Shown: positions 10,281 to 19,294 of the stretch, piece by piece | Position numbering within the stretch: position 1 is the first letter of the stretch | How the letters are laid out: each line of letters starts with the position of its first letter | Source: Aspidapion aeneum | Lineage: Eukaryota > Arthropoda > Insecta > Coleoptera > Brentidae | Direction of reading: 5' to 3' | NCBI GenBank assembly: GCA_963576565.1 | Contig: OY755038.1 | Location: 61,294,366-61,358,365, forward strand | DNA length: 64,000 nucleotides | The notes under the pieces: model-generated | Databases searched by the model: none | What the model was told of the DNA's origin: nothing | The model's input: the letters and a program-made list of their open reading frames with translations, nothing else | Made by a program: the position numbers and the translations under genes

Positions 10281-11765
10281 ATATAGATTCTTTCCGGCCA
10301 TTTTAAATTTAAAAATTATGAGGAAAAGGAAAAAAAGGGGATTGAAAATAAAACAAATTTTCTTAAAGTAGAGATTTTTATAAAACGTTTTGAATCTCCG
10401 TTATATGTTTTTATTGTTTTAGAAACAGGAACAAACCCAACCACAATTGGGAGAAAAAAACAATTAATAGCTATTTACGTTACTAGACTAGTAAAGATAG
10501 TTTCCGGTCGTGTGTCGTACGTATTTTTTTTAAACCGGTATAAAACAGCACAAACACAACCAACATGTAAATAATAATTTTTTTTAAAGGAGATGAAACA
10601 CTACAAACATGCCACTCTACATGTAGATATTAAAGTACTTACTCAAAAGCTATTATATTTATAAATATTGACTATATTTCAATTAATTCATGATTAATTT
10701 TAAATGTCACTTTATATTTTAGATCATTTTTAAAAAAAGGACCGTAAAAATAGATTTTCCGGTCTCTTTGTTCTTTTTCCGTGCCTTTTGAAAACGAAAA
10801 ATTTTCCAAAGAGAAAAAAATATACGCAAAGCACTTGCAAACAAATTCTAATTTAGAAATAAATTAGGTGGTCTCAGGCGGGGGCAATCGCCATTTTAAG
10901 CCAAAAATAAGAGGCACATTCTGGTGTATTACACACCTACATGCAATTCTTTTATGCCAACATAAAAAAAAATTCCACTAGACACTAGAGAAATGGATTA
11001 GTCGGAACATGTTTTGAAGTAAGCCGCGGCTCGTGCCGGTGGCGAGCTGAAAACGCACATTATAAATACCGGAACAAACCTTATTCTCTTTTAAAACTTG
11101 TTACATCCAAGAACTCATAGAACATGCTAGACCAGTTGAAAGGGATAACAAATATATTTATTTATATAAATATATATGCCTGTATACAGGTTACCATTCA
11201 AACAAATCAAATGACAGGGATTCCTGACAATATTTTTGCTAGTAAAGTTTTGATTTTTTTTTTCGTGTAAAACAAAAATTGCACAATTTTTTCTTTGAGT
11301 GTAATAGTACTGCATTCCTGTCATTCAGGTTTTGTCGCTTCTTGTTGATATATTTTCTTTGCCCCGGTATTCACATACATAATAAAAGTCACTTATTTAA
11401 AAAATGCTGTACTATTACAAATTTTGAAGCTCAATTTGCCAAAATAAACTATTGTCAAAATTATTTGACATATTGGCTTGTTTTTAATATCACAACATTG
11501 TCAAATTGCAAACTTTAGATGGAAATTTTAAAACTCCTGAAGCCCATCCGAAGATTTGTCTCATTTAAAAGTTGTATTCGGCAGGATTTCGTCTATAACA
11601 TATGTAAGTCTAGAAGTATTCCACCGAAGCCCAACGCCCATGTAATTTGTGCAATGTCATTTTCTGCAGTTCACACAAAATATTAAGAAAATATTACTAA
11701 ACTTTGACTTTAGCAAATGTCAAGATTTAAATTGATATTTATGGTTTTTATTATATTTGATCAAC

Positions 11766-12253
11766 CAGGGCTATCAAAACGGACGGGCCACGATCCTCCA
11801 CTTTGTTGACGTCACATCCGGGGCTGATTTTTTTTTTGATGGTCACGTTACGACACAGCTTGTCTTTAAAATATTGAACTTGGAATGACGGTTCATGAAT
11901 ATTTGATTTCTTTGAAATAAAGCCGTTTTGGAGATTGTTTTTACTATATTCTTTAAGATTTTTTTTTTAATCTATAGTAATCCTTCATTTTTTAGAGTCG
12001 CTTCATTAGCTCACACAAAAATTAAGTTTAAAGCAGAAGCGAATGTGACAAACACAGATGACAAAGTCAAATACCTATAACAGTTGGCATGTGGTACATG
12101 GCGGGTAATTTGAATTTAAAATAAGGAAATCTGTAGTGCCATTTTGAAAATATAAAAAAACGTCTGACCTCCCATAAGACCCAATGTAAAATTCAGCCCC
12201 CGGAGAACAGCTGATTTTTTCAGGGTCGTGGCCTCTATTTTTGTGTTGCCTTG
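11766..12253 (-). mobile_element. hAT-like MITE, copy 2 (inverted, internally deleted)
   Basis: Reverse-orientation relative of the 8975-9561 element, 488 bp. It lacks about 105 bases corresponding to the region after 'ACTACAGATTTCC' in copy 1. It is flanked by GATCAAC on both sides (11759-11765 and 12254-12260). As in copy 1, an eighth base differs (T versus G), which suggests that the true duplication is 7 bp and the terminal base belongs to the element. Minus-strand open frames through it are not genes. Confidence 0.75.
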
Positions 12254-12338
12254 GATCAACATATTGATTAGTATAATAAAATCAAATTCTATTTTGTTTT
12301 GCAAATAGTTCTTTCACACCATACATAAAATAGTTATT

Positions 12339-12459
12339 TACCTAACTAGTGCGGAAAGTGATACTTTTACGCACGCGACGGCAGTTGCCCGAACGACGCT
12401 TTGCGGAGTTCGGGCACGCCGTCAAGGAAGGAAAAGGCACTTTCCGCAAGAGTTAGGTA
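12339..12459. mobile_element. 121 bp hairpin element
   Basis: Outer arms TACCTAACTAGTGCGGAAAG and complement (CTTTCCGCAAGAGTTAGGTA) flank an inner stem, GACGGCAGTTGCCCGAAC with complement GTTCGGGCACGCCGTC, leaving a loop of about 13 bases. It is far more GC-rich than the surrounding DNA. The terminal TA may be a TA target duplication or part of the arm. It is too short to code for anything. Confidence 0.65.
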
Positions 12460-12617
12460 CACAATTTTTCCTAGTTGCATAAAAAGCTTCGTTTTACATT
12501 TCAATATATTTAGTATTTTTTACATTAAAACAGCAAAAAACAAATTTTGTTTTCATTTTCAATTTAATCGAGTTTATAAATGGGTCAATAAGTCTGATTA
12601 GGCCTAAAACTCAATTT

Positions 12618-12695
12618 AAAATTTAGCGTGCGTAAAAGTATTTTTCACGCACGACGTGCGTAAAAGTAATTACTTTTACGCACGCTAAATTACAA
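12618..12695. repeat. ACGCACG palindrome cluster
   Basis: Arms TTTAGCGTGCGTAAAAGTA and complement TACTTTTACGCACGCTAAA enclose further ACGCACG/CGTGCGT pairs. The same ACGCACG-plus-TTTTAC motif recurs at 12371-12380 and in a separate cluster at 29170-29320. Confidence 0.6.
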
Positions 12696-12699
12696 TTAA

Positions 12700-14930
12700 A
12701 GTTTTATATAAATTGCAGTCACTCTATATATTGCTTTTATGCGACTTCATATACTAGATGACACTGACAAGTTTATTTGATATTTACCGTCCGGGGGTCG
12801 ATTTTTGTAGATTAGACCTTGTGGCCAATTAAAATGCGTTGGGTGACATTTGTGGCAGCTTAAAGACGTTGCCGCCATTTTGTGACACTGTAATTAGAAT
12901 AATAACAATTTGCCAATTTGTGACACTAAAAAAACCCACTGAATAATTAAACAAATATCTGGAAGCAGAACTGTATTTTTCAGCTAGGTAAAACATTGAT
13001 ATGCCGGGTAACTTTTATACAGTGGAGAAGGGGGGGTTCAGAAATAAGAAAATTTTACGTGCGCCACAGTGTTTTAATATCAATGTTTTACAAAGAAGAT
13101 CTTAATTAAAATACAGTTCAACCCAAACGTTGTAGCCAAACAATGAAACTCTACTTACTTCCGAGGCTTTCAGAGTATTTGTGTAATTACAAAACCAAAA
13201 AAATTGACTATAAACAAAATAAAATTTATAAGATTCCCAAATGAATCAAAATGACACAAATATGAAGTTCCTTATAGGTAGATGCACATTTCCAACAGGT
13301 CACAGTTTACCTACATTTGAGTCAGTAGTGTAAGACTCACTTACATAAATGATTGTTAAAAAAAAATACACTTCCAAAATCGTTCCATCATAGGGGAGAT
13401 CTGGACCAAATATCTGTTGTCATCATTCTACGTTAGGTAGAATGAGACAGACAGCAACCCAGTCCGAGATCTACCCCATGAGGCAAAACAATGTAAGGAT
13501 ACCGTTAAAAAAATATAACCTCATCTCTCTTTTGTCCCTGCAAAGTTGGTCACTGGGCTGTACAAATAATACGAAAGAAATTAGTTCATATTGTTTATTT
13601 TCACAGGAGGATGAAAATGAAATTGAATAAAATACAAAAAAACATATTGAAGTCTGAGAATAATACTTGAAACATGAAATATAAATCAATGAAATTGGTG
13701 GGAACGAGTCAGCGCCAAAATAACCGCAATAGCAATTTCACAATAAAATTTAGCTTAATAATACCGCAAAATTGTGGTTATGACGTCATACCTTTACCTT
13801 GCGTTTACAAGAATTTCAAAGTTGTACTTAATAAAAAAATTATATGGATAATTATAGCAAAAAAATTATATAAAAAGATTATATCAAATGTTGCTTACTC
13901 CTACCTTGGTCCTTGATTATTGTATGAGTAAAATAAAAAAGAATTATTTTATTTTGTAAACCTGGAGTTCTGTTGTCCAGACATCTCCTCACCACTACTG
14001 CTGCTCCTGGTTTGCCCGCGCCTCCCCTCGTGCTTGCTTAGCACATGGTGCTAGGACAGCACATGGTCCAAAAATGTGGTTGGATCTTGCCCAAGCGTAA
14101 AACCCTGTGGAAAATGAAATGTTTCAGTTTCCTGGAATTCGTCTATTTTGCACGAAGTTCCCCTACACCGAGTAATTTAATCAAGAACCCCATGTCGAAT
14201 CAATAAAATAAAGTAGATTTAAACAGATGAACTAAACTAATCCTAACGTACCTTTCCCAGGGTTACAAGGCTACACCCGGCTTCACACCAGCGTCCAGCA
14301 CAACTGTCGATCGAATGGACAGGGCTGTAGACAAAGGAGAAAAACAATATATAGTTTTTTTATCCAAAACGTGGTTTAAAAAAAAAACTCCAAAAATTCC
14401 CCATGTCTCTTGTCGAAAAGTACATTTCACACGAAAAACAATTACAATTTAGGAGGCAAATATTGTCTTGAAGAATTCAAAAAAAAATTAACAAAAAAAA
14501 ATCGAACTTACCGCTCTTATTTCCCGTAGAAATGGCGTAGGCCGACTTAAATCCCCCTCAAAGGGTGTGAGCGTCACTTTAGATTACGCCTAAACACGAC
14601 GGCTCACAGTAAACCATCTTTGGTATAATCCGCAACTACTGCAGTGCCAATAACCACCAAAAACAATGGCGGCACCAACAGACGGCCACCAGCCCAGCCA
14701 AGATTCGTTAGGAAAGAGACCAGGCACTTTGTCGAGAACACAAAAAATGAAGTGGCCGGAAACCGTTCGTAGATCTGGTGGGGCAGTACCAACCTAATTT
14801 TCCCGGTTAAATTCAAATAAGGATGCAAACCTATTTAAAAAAAAACGCTCTCACCAAAAAATCACTAAATGCGGTTTGCGAAACTGGAGGAAAAACCCGC
14901 GGTTTTCAAACTAACCAATGAGGAAACACA
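12700..14930. other. no gene recognised
   Basis: Mixed sequence. AT-rich DNA to about 13970 has no coding motif. From 13970 to 14870 it is more GC-rich, with a minus-strand open frame of about 74 codons (14604-14828) that matches nothing I know. A poly(G) run lies near 13031. No clear repeats or element ends. Confidence 0.35.
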
Positions 14931-15425
14931 CCAATACTTTCGTACCGGTATATAGGGGCAGCATCGACCAAGGGGATATTGAAAATACGTAAAACGCGCA
15001 TTGAGGTGTTGTCGGATCTATCTCCACGGTTGAAATTTTTATAACAAGGACGTCGAGACACCTTCCATACATAGACCGAACATTTGCCTACCGGACCCCT
15101 GCCAACATAGCAAGTAGGAGGAAAATAACCAGCAGGACTATAAGAAGCTCAGCATTGAAACCATCAACTGTAAAATCAATTACTGGAGATCAGAGCATGC
15201 AGCAAACCCAGGAATATTCGAACACCCAACCAAATTCTCACATGAGTAAAGCTATACTAAGTGTAGAATTTAGTTGTATTTTAGTTACAGTTTTAGTCAA
15301 AAGTTTCCTTTGCTCTTTATATATGTTTTCTCTAAGATCTATATCGTTTGATGCCATTTCTACATTAATAAAGTTGTTTCTGAACTTGAACCTAAAAATA
15401 CACACTACTGCTTAAACTCGGCACA
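14931..15425 (+). promoter_or_regulatory. possible solo LTR: TATA-like motif to AATAAA
   Basis: A GGTATATAGGGG motif near 14947 is followed by about 420 bases and then ATTAATAAAGTTG near 15364-15377. This spacing is what an LTR with promoter and polyadenylation signal would show. No second copy exists in the window, no TG...CA boundary can be fixed, and no target duplication is visible. A 86-codon open stretch inside (15155-15415) resembles no known protein. Weak call. Confidence 0.2.
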
Positions 15426-16156
15426 AGAGTGTTCAGATGTTAAGTTTGCTCACCACTAGCTAGCCCTACAAACCCTTCAATTCGACTAACTGAGCTAGTT
15501 ATTAACTTTACATAACTGTGATTATATATAAATTTATATAATATAAAAATACGATTTTGTTTACTCTTTTAGTCCTGGTTTTTACTCCTCGTTTATCTTG
15601 CATTTACGAAAGTGCATAACTCGTATTTATTTTATCTTCTCTGTATCAAATTAATAAAGATATCAAAGTGGGCGGAGCCTCGGTTGTTAATGGTCAAACC
15701 GTGGACCTAAATATGTTTTCGTGCTATCACAACTAGCTATGAGGTTCGGATTGTCCCAATATCCTCGAAAATAAACGTAAGCGTGCCTGTTACTGAAACC
15801 ATTTGTGATGCGGCAACGCCGCCATTCCCCAGCAGAACAGCTGTTTATTTTCATGAACGTCAAAGAAAATCACAAAATTCCACAGATAAACAAAACAATC
15901 AAAAGTTTCAATGTGATTTCCCGAAACCTGTGATCCCGAATTCCAACCACGATGTCCAGATAATACGGTGTGCACACAGTAATTCGATGGAATGTCTCCC
16001 CCATAAGGTAACTTTTTGGACACTATATAACCTCCAAACCTAGCTCTATAAAATACCCTTAATTTGTGTACACAAAGACGAGTCGAAGAGCCTTGATTAT
16101 TTACCTGAACAAACAAATATGTAACGTTGCCTTAAACGTAAAAATGACACGTTACA

Positions 16157-16176
16157 TAATCCCCCCCCCCAACTTC
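16157..16176 (-). promoter_or_regulatory. polypurine tract and presumed 3' LTR start
   Basis: Ten consecutive G on the minus strand (16161-16170), then ATTA and TGTAACG starting at 16156. A polypurine tract just upstream of a TG dinucleotide is where plus-strand DNA priming occurs in LTR retrotransposons. Its position, about 28 bases after the integrase stop, fits. Confidence 0.6.
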
Positions 16177-16197
16177 AAGACGATTAACCTAAAAAGG

Positions 16198-17229
16198 TTA
16201 ATCGGAGAGATCCGCTGCCGACTTAAGGTCTTTGTCATGCCAGCTTCCTGGTAGTACTTTACCCGATGGTTCCTGAAGCTCAAATATCCATGGAGAAATT
16301 TTATTCCTAATCACATAAGGACCAACGAATTTCGGTGCTAACTTCTTCGAGAAAAACTTCGCAGCATCTGATAACACATAGTTTTTCTTCCAAACACGCT
16401 GATCCACAACAAAGTTGGGTACCCTTGTACGCAAATTATACTGAACAACGTTTTTCTCTCCTGCCACCTCTAACCTTCTCTTAACATCAGCATAGAGCTT
16501 CCGGAAACCTTCGTTCTTACTTTCAGCTGCGGATTGTACACCATTCTCTTCAGATAACAAAACTGGGTTGGAGTAATCTTTTCCTGATAAACACATATTC
16601 CTACCAAAATTAACAAAGAAAGGAGACATCCTGGTTGTCTCATGGGTTGCAGTACGAATCGCGTAGGCAAGTTTATGTATTTGTTCGTCCCACTTCCTGT
16701 GGTTGTCTTTCACATAACAACATAACATGGTTTTTAACGTACGATTCGTCCTTTCTGTTGGATTTGCTCTGGGGTGATAATCCGGATTATACTGAATTTT
16801 AACCTGATAACTCTCAGCAAAACGTTCAAACTCGTTACTTTTGTATTGAGGGCCATTATCACAAAGTATCAAACGGGGTACTCCGAAGACCATAAATACT
16901 TGCTCCTCAAGATGCTTGACAACAGCTTGAGTAGGGGCTGTTCGCATTGGAAAAACTAAGGAAAACTTACTCAAATAGTCCGTAACGACGAGAATCCAGC
17001 AATTACCCTTTGTCGAACGAGGTAGAGGTCCACATAAATCTGTTGAAATAATTTCCCAAGGACGAGTTGGTTTTGGGTGAGATATCATCTGATCAGATAC
17101 ACCTTGTGTATCACCTTTATGAGCTGCACAGACAAAACATTTCTTTACAAAAGTTGCCACGTCCTGGCGCATTTTTGGTTTTATACACACCCATATGTCC
17201 TGCGGTAGGAGGATCGTGAGCTTCTCCAA
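16198..17229 (-). CDS. Gypsy integrase (separate frame; broken link to pol)
   Basis: This frame carries most of a retroviral-type integrase that inserts the element's cDNA into chromosomes. The CX2C half of the HHCC zinc-binding domain lies at residues 31-34 (CFVC). The catalytic triad is D64 (ISTDLCG), D124 (CDNGPQY) and E159 (ANPTERTNR); the last two are separated by 34 residues, the spacing usual for elements with this ANPxER motif. A C-terminal domain follows, with 'KLAPKFVGPYVIRN' near residue 290 as in Gypsy integrases. The HH half of the zinc domain lies in the preceding pol frame, so the true protein starts there and this ATG-less beginning is artificial. The core looks undamaged. Identity is secure; activity is unlikely without the joined N-terminal domain. 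Confidence 0.9.
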   Translation of the reverse strand: MEKLTILLPQDIWVCIKPKMRQDVATFVKKCFVCAAHKGDTQGVSDQMISHPKPTRPWEIISTDLCGPLPRSTKGNCWILVVTDYLSKFSLVFPMRTAPTQAVVKHLEEQVFMVFGVPRLILCDNGPQYKSNEFERFAESYQVKIQYNPDYHPRANPTERTNRTLKTMLCCYVKDNHRKWDEQIHKLAYAIRTATHETTRMSPFFVNFGRNMCLSGKDYSNPVLLSEENGVQSAAESKNEGFRKLYADVKRRLEVAGEKNVVQYNLRTRVPNFVVDQRVWKKNYVLSDAAKFFSKKLAPKFVGPYVIRNKISPWIFELQEPSGKVLPGSWHDKDLKSAADLSD

Positions 17230-19294
17230 TAATTCTACGCCTATGATCTTTGGGGACTACCTCCTTCCAATATTCGTTAGATGGTGAAAGTTGAGGGTAT
17301 TCTTGTTTGACATATTTATACAACTGATTATCAGTGTATCTCCAATTCATAAATTTTAACGGTGATTCTGCGAGCCTCTTTACCATCTTTTGGTACCATC
17401 GATCTTTAATTGCTGTTGAAACGTCTCTGGGGTGCGAAATTGTATCAATCATAGGTACTGCGCGAGACAACATGTCCGGGACAACTAAATCTTTCCGATG
17501 GATTACTTCAAAGTCATATTGCTGCAGCTTTACAGACCAACGAGCAAGTCTTCCACTGGGCTCTTTCAAGCTATGAAGCCATTTTAAGCTAAAATGATCT
17601 GTTATGACCTTAAATGAAATCCCCTCAATATAAGGCCGGAGCTTCTCTATCGCCCAAACCAATGCCAAACATTCTCGCTCGGTGGTCGTGTAAACACGTT
17701 CTTGCTTAGTCAAAGATCGACTCAAATAGCATATGACCTTGTCTCCTTCAGGATAAGGTTGCGTTAAACATGCTCCTATTCCATATCCTGATGCATCTGT
17801 TTGAATGACAAATTCTTTGGTATAATCTGGACATGTAAGAATCGGTGCAGTCACTAAAAGTTCCTTAATCTTAATAAATGCTTTTTCGCAGTCTGGAGTC
17901 CAATCGAACTTTTGATTTTTCTTAGTTAGAGCTGTAATTGGAGCTATTATCGCTGAAAAATTCTCTATGAAACGTCTATACCAGGAAATTGTACCTACAA
18001 CTCTACGAACTTCTCTGACAGTTCTTGGCCTCTGGAGCTCTAACATGGCTTTAATTTTATTAGGGTCAACTCGGATGCCTCGACGGTCCACTACGAATCC
18101 TAAGTAAGTCATTTCTGGCCTAAACAGTTGGCATTTCTCCCAACTTACCGTTATCTTTGCATTCTGCAATCTTCGTAGGACTTCCTCAAGAATTCTAAGA
18201 TGTTCAGAAAAGCTCTGTGTGACAATTACGAGGTCATCGAGATATACGTACACGTAGGGGACTAAGTCGTTTCCTATGATGCTATCTATGAGTCTCTGCG
18301 AAGTTGCAGGTGCATTATGAAGACCAAAATGTAAACGCTTAAATTGGAAGAGACCTCGTCGACAGATGAATGCTGTTAGTGGCTTCGATGATTCTTCCAT
18401 TGGTACTTGCCAATAAGCGCTTTTAATATCTAAAGTTGACAAGTATTTAGCATCTTTCAACTTGTCAAGAGTCTCGGATACGAGTGGTAAAGGATAACTA
18501 TCACGCGCCGTCACTGAGTTCAATTTGCGGTAGTCTACGCAGAACCGATATTTCTTTGTGTTTTTCTTTTGTACCATTACCACTGGTGAAGCCCATGAAC
18601 TACTACTACGTTCTATTACATCCATTTTCAGCATTTCGTCGATCTCGTCATCAATAAGTTTTTGAATGACCGGTGAGACCTTATAAGAACGTTGTCTTAT
18701 CGGTGCTGCATCTGTTGTAATCTTATGTTCTACTCTGTCTGTACATCCCAGTGAGTCACCCATAATATAATAATAAGGCGTAAGAGTAGTTTGTTGGTCT
18801 GATGTTTCTAAAGAACAAATCTCATCTTTATTATCGGCAAAGTGCCACTCATTAGTACTTAAATTCGGTACTATCCCCATCGAAATCCAAAAATCTAATC
18901 CTAAAATTAAAGTGTACGGCAACTCAGGAATGACGACGACCTCTATTAACCTAAATTTATCTTGAAGTCGCATAGGAAGCTGCACTGTCCCAATACTACT
19001 CGTGCTTTGACCATTTGCCACAATACAACTCGTCTTCTTTGTCGTATCAAGTGAAAAACCAAACCTCTCGATGATTGACCAACCATGATTCCCTAAAAAG
19101 GTACGTGAAGCCCCGGAATCCAACAAACCTAATAACTTATTTCCGAGCACATCCACTTCTAAATAAGGTCGCTCATCTTTACGAGCATGACTTATCACAT
19201 AATCTAAGACGTTCGTTAGCCTATCGGTCGATGCTTGTTCAGGCTTACTCGAAGGTCGACCGCCTACGAGCGCCTGGGTCCGTTTCCCTGACGA
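17117..19294 (-). CDS. Gypsy pol: protease, reverse transcriptase, RNase H
   Basis: Open from just after a TAA near 19297, so it overlaps the end of gag and is reached by -1 frameshifting; the GTG at 19198 is not a real start. Numbering from that GTG: protease with LLDSGAS at 26-32 (catalytic D27), reverse transcriptase with motif A LDIKSAYW (D257), FGLHNAP (291-297) and YLDD (319-322), and RNase H with QTDASG (D468), TTERE (E509) and ITDH (D534). The HH half of the integrase zinc domain (HDPPTAGH) comes at 661-668. All catalytic residues of PR, RT and RNase H are present. After GVYKT (670-674) the frame runs into an unrelated tail and stops, because the expected linker to the integrase CX2C (usually RxxxxYYWPxM) is missing. 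This is a recent-looking disabling change. Confidence 0.93.
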   Translation of the reverse strand, partial: SSGKRTQALVGGRPSSKPEQASTDRLTNVLDYVISHARKDERPYLEVDVLGNKLLGLLDSGASRTFLGNHGWSIIERFGFSLDTTKKTSCIVANGQSTSSIGTVQLPMRLQDKFRLIEVVVIPELPYTLILGLDFWISMGIVPNLSTNEWHFADNKDEICSLETSDQQTTLTPYYYIMGDSLGCTDRVEHKITTDAAPIRQRSYKVSPVIQKLIDDEIDEMLKMDVIERSSSSWASPVVMVQKKNTKKYRFCVDYRKLNSVTARDSYPLPLVSETLDKLKDAKYLSTLDIKSAYWQVPMEESSKPLTAFICRRGLFQFKRLHFGLHNAPATSQRLIDSIIGNDLVPYVYVYLDDLVIVTQSFSEHLRILEEVLRRLQNAKITVSWEKCQLFRPEMTYLGFVVDRRGIRVDPNKIKAMLELQRPRTVREVRRVVGTISWYRRFIENFSAIIAPITALTKKNQKFDWTPDCEKAFIKIKELLVTAPILTCPDYTKEFVIQTDASGYGIGACLTQPYPEGDKVICYLSRSLTKQERVYTTTERECLALVWAIEKLRPYIEGISFKVITDHFSLKWLHSLKEPSGRLARWSVKLQQYDFEVIHRKDLVVPDMLSRAVPMIDTISHPRDVSTAIKDRWYQKMVKRLAESPLKFMNWRYTDNQLYKYVKQEYPQLSPSNEYWKEVVPKDHRRRIIGEAHDPPTAGHMGVYKTKNAPGRGNFCKEMFCLCSS

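Larger units (their letters stand above)
8837..11376 (+). mobile_element. 1.5 kb inverted-ended element, copy B (three insertions)
   Basis: Direct repeat of copy A. Its inverted ends extend further: ATGTGAA plus CCCCGG-like sequence at 8837 and the complement near 11361-11376. It is split by a 53 bp palindrome (8890-8942), a 587 bp hAT-like MITE (8975-9561) and a 394 bp foldback (9887-10280). Apart from these, it tracks copy A block for block, with many point changes and some indels. No protein is encoded. Confidence 0.7.
6984..11660. mobile_element. composite repeat with ~230 bp outer inverted arms
   Basis: Bases 6998-7215 and the complement of about 11430-11660 are the same sequence with scattered changes. 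Landmarks shared in order are ACATGGGCGTTG, CTTCGGTGGAAT, GACAAATCTTC, GATGGGCT and CAATTTGACAATGTT. Between the arms lie two direct copies of a 1.5 kb element (7233-8770 and 8837-11376). It is either one long inverted-repeat transposon with an internal duplication or two nested ones. No transposase frame is visible. Confidence 0.6.

Noticed and set aside
14604..14828. 74-codon minus-strand frame in a GC-richer patch
   Set aside because: No recognisable domain, promoter or splice context; length is within chance for this composition.
15783..16116. Opposed 86- and 108-codon frames downstream of the Gypsy integrase
   Set aside because: No domain, no env-like signal peptide or membrane segment, and the region should be LTR or flank.
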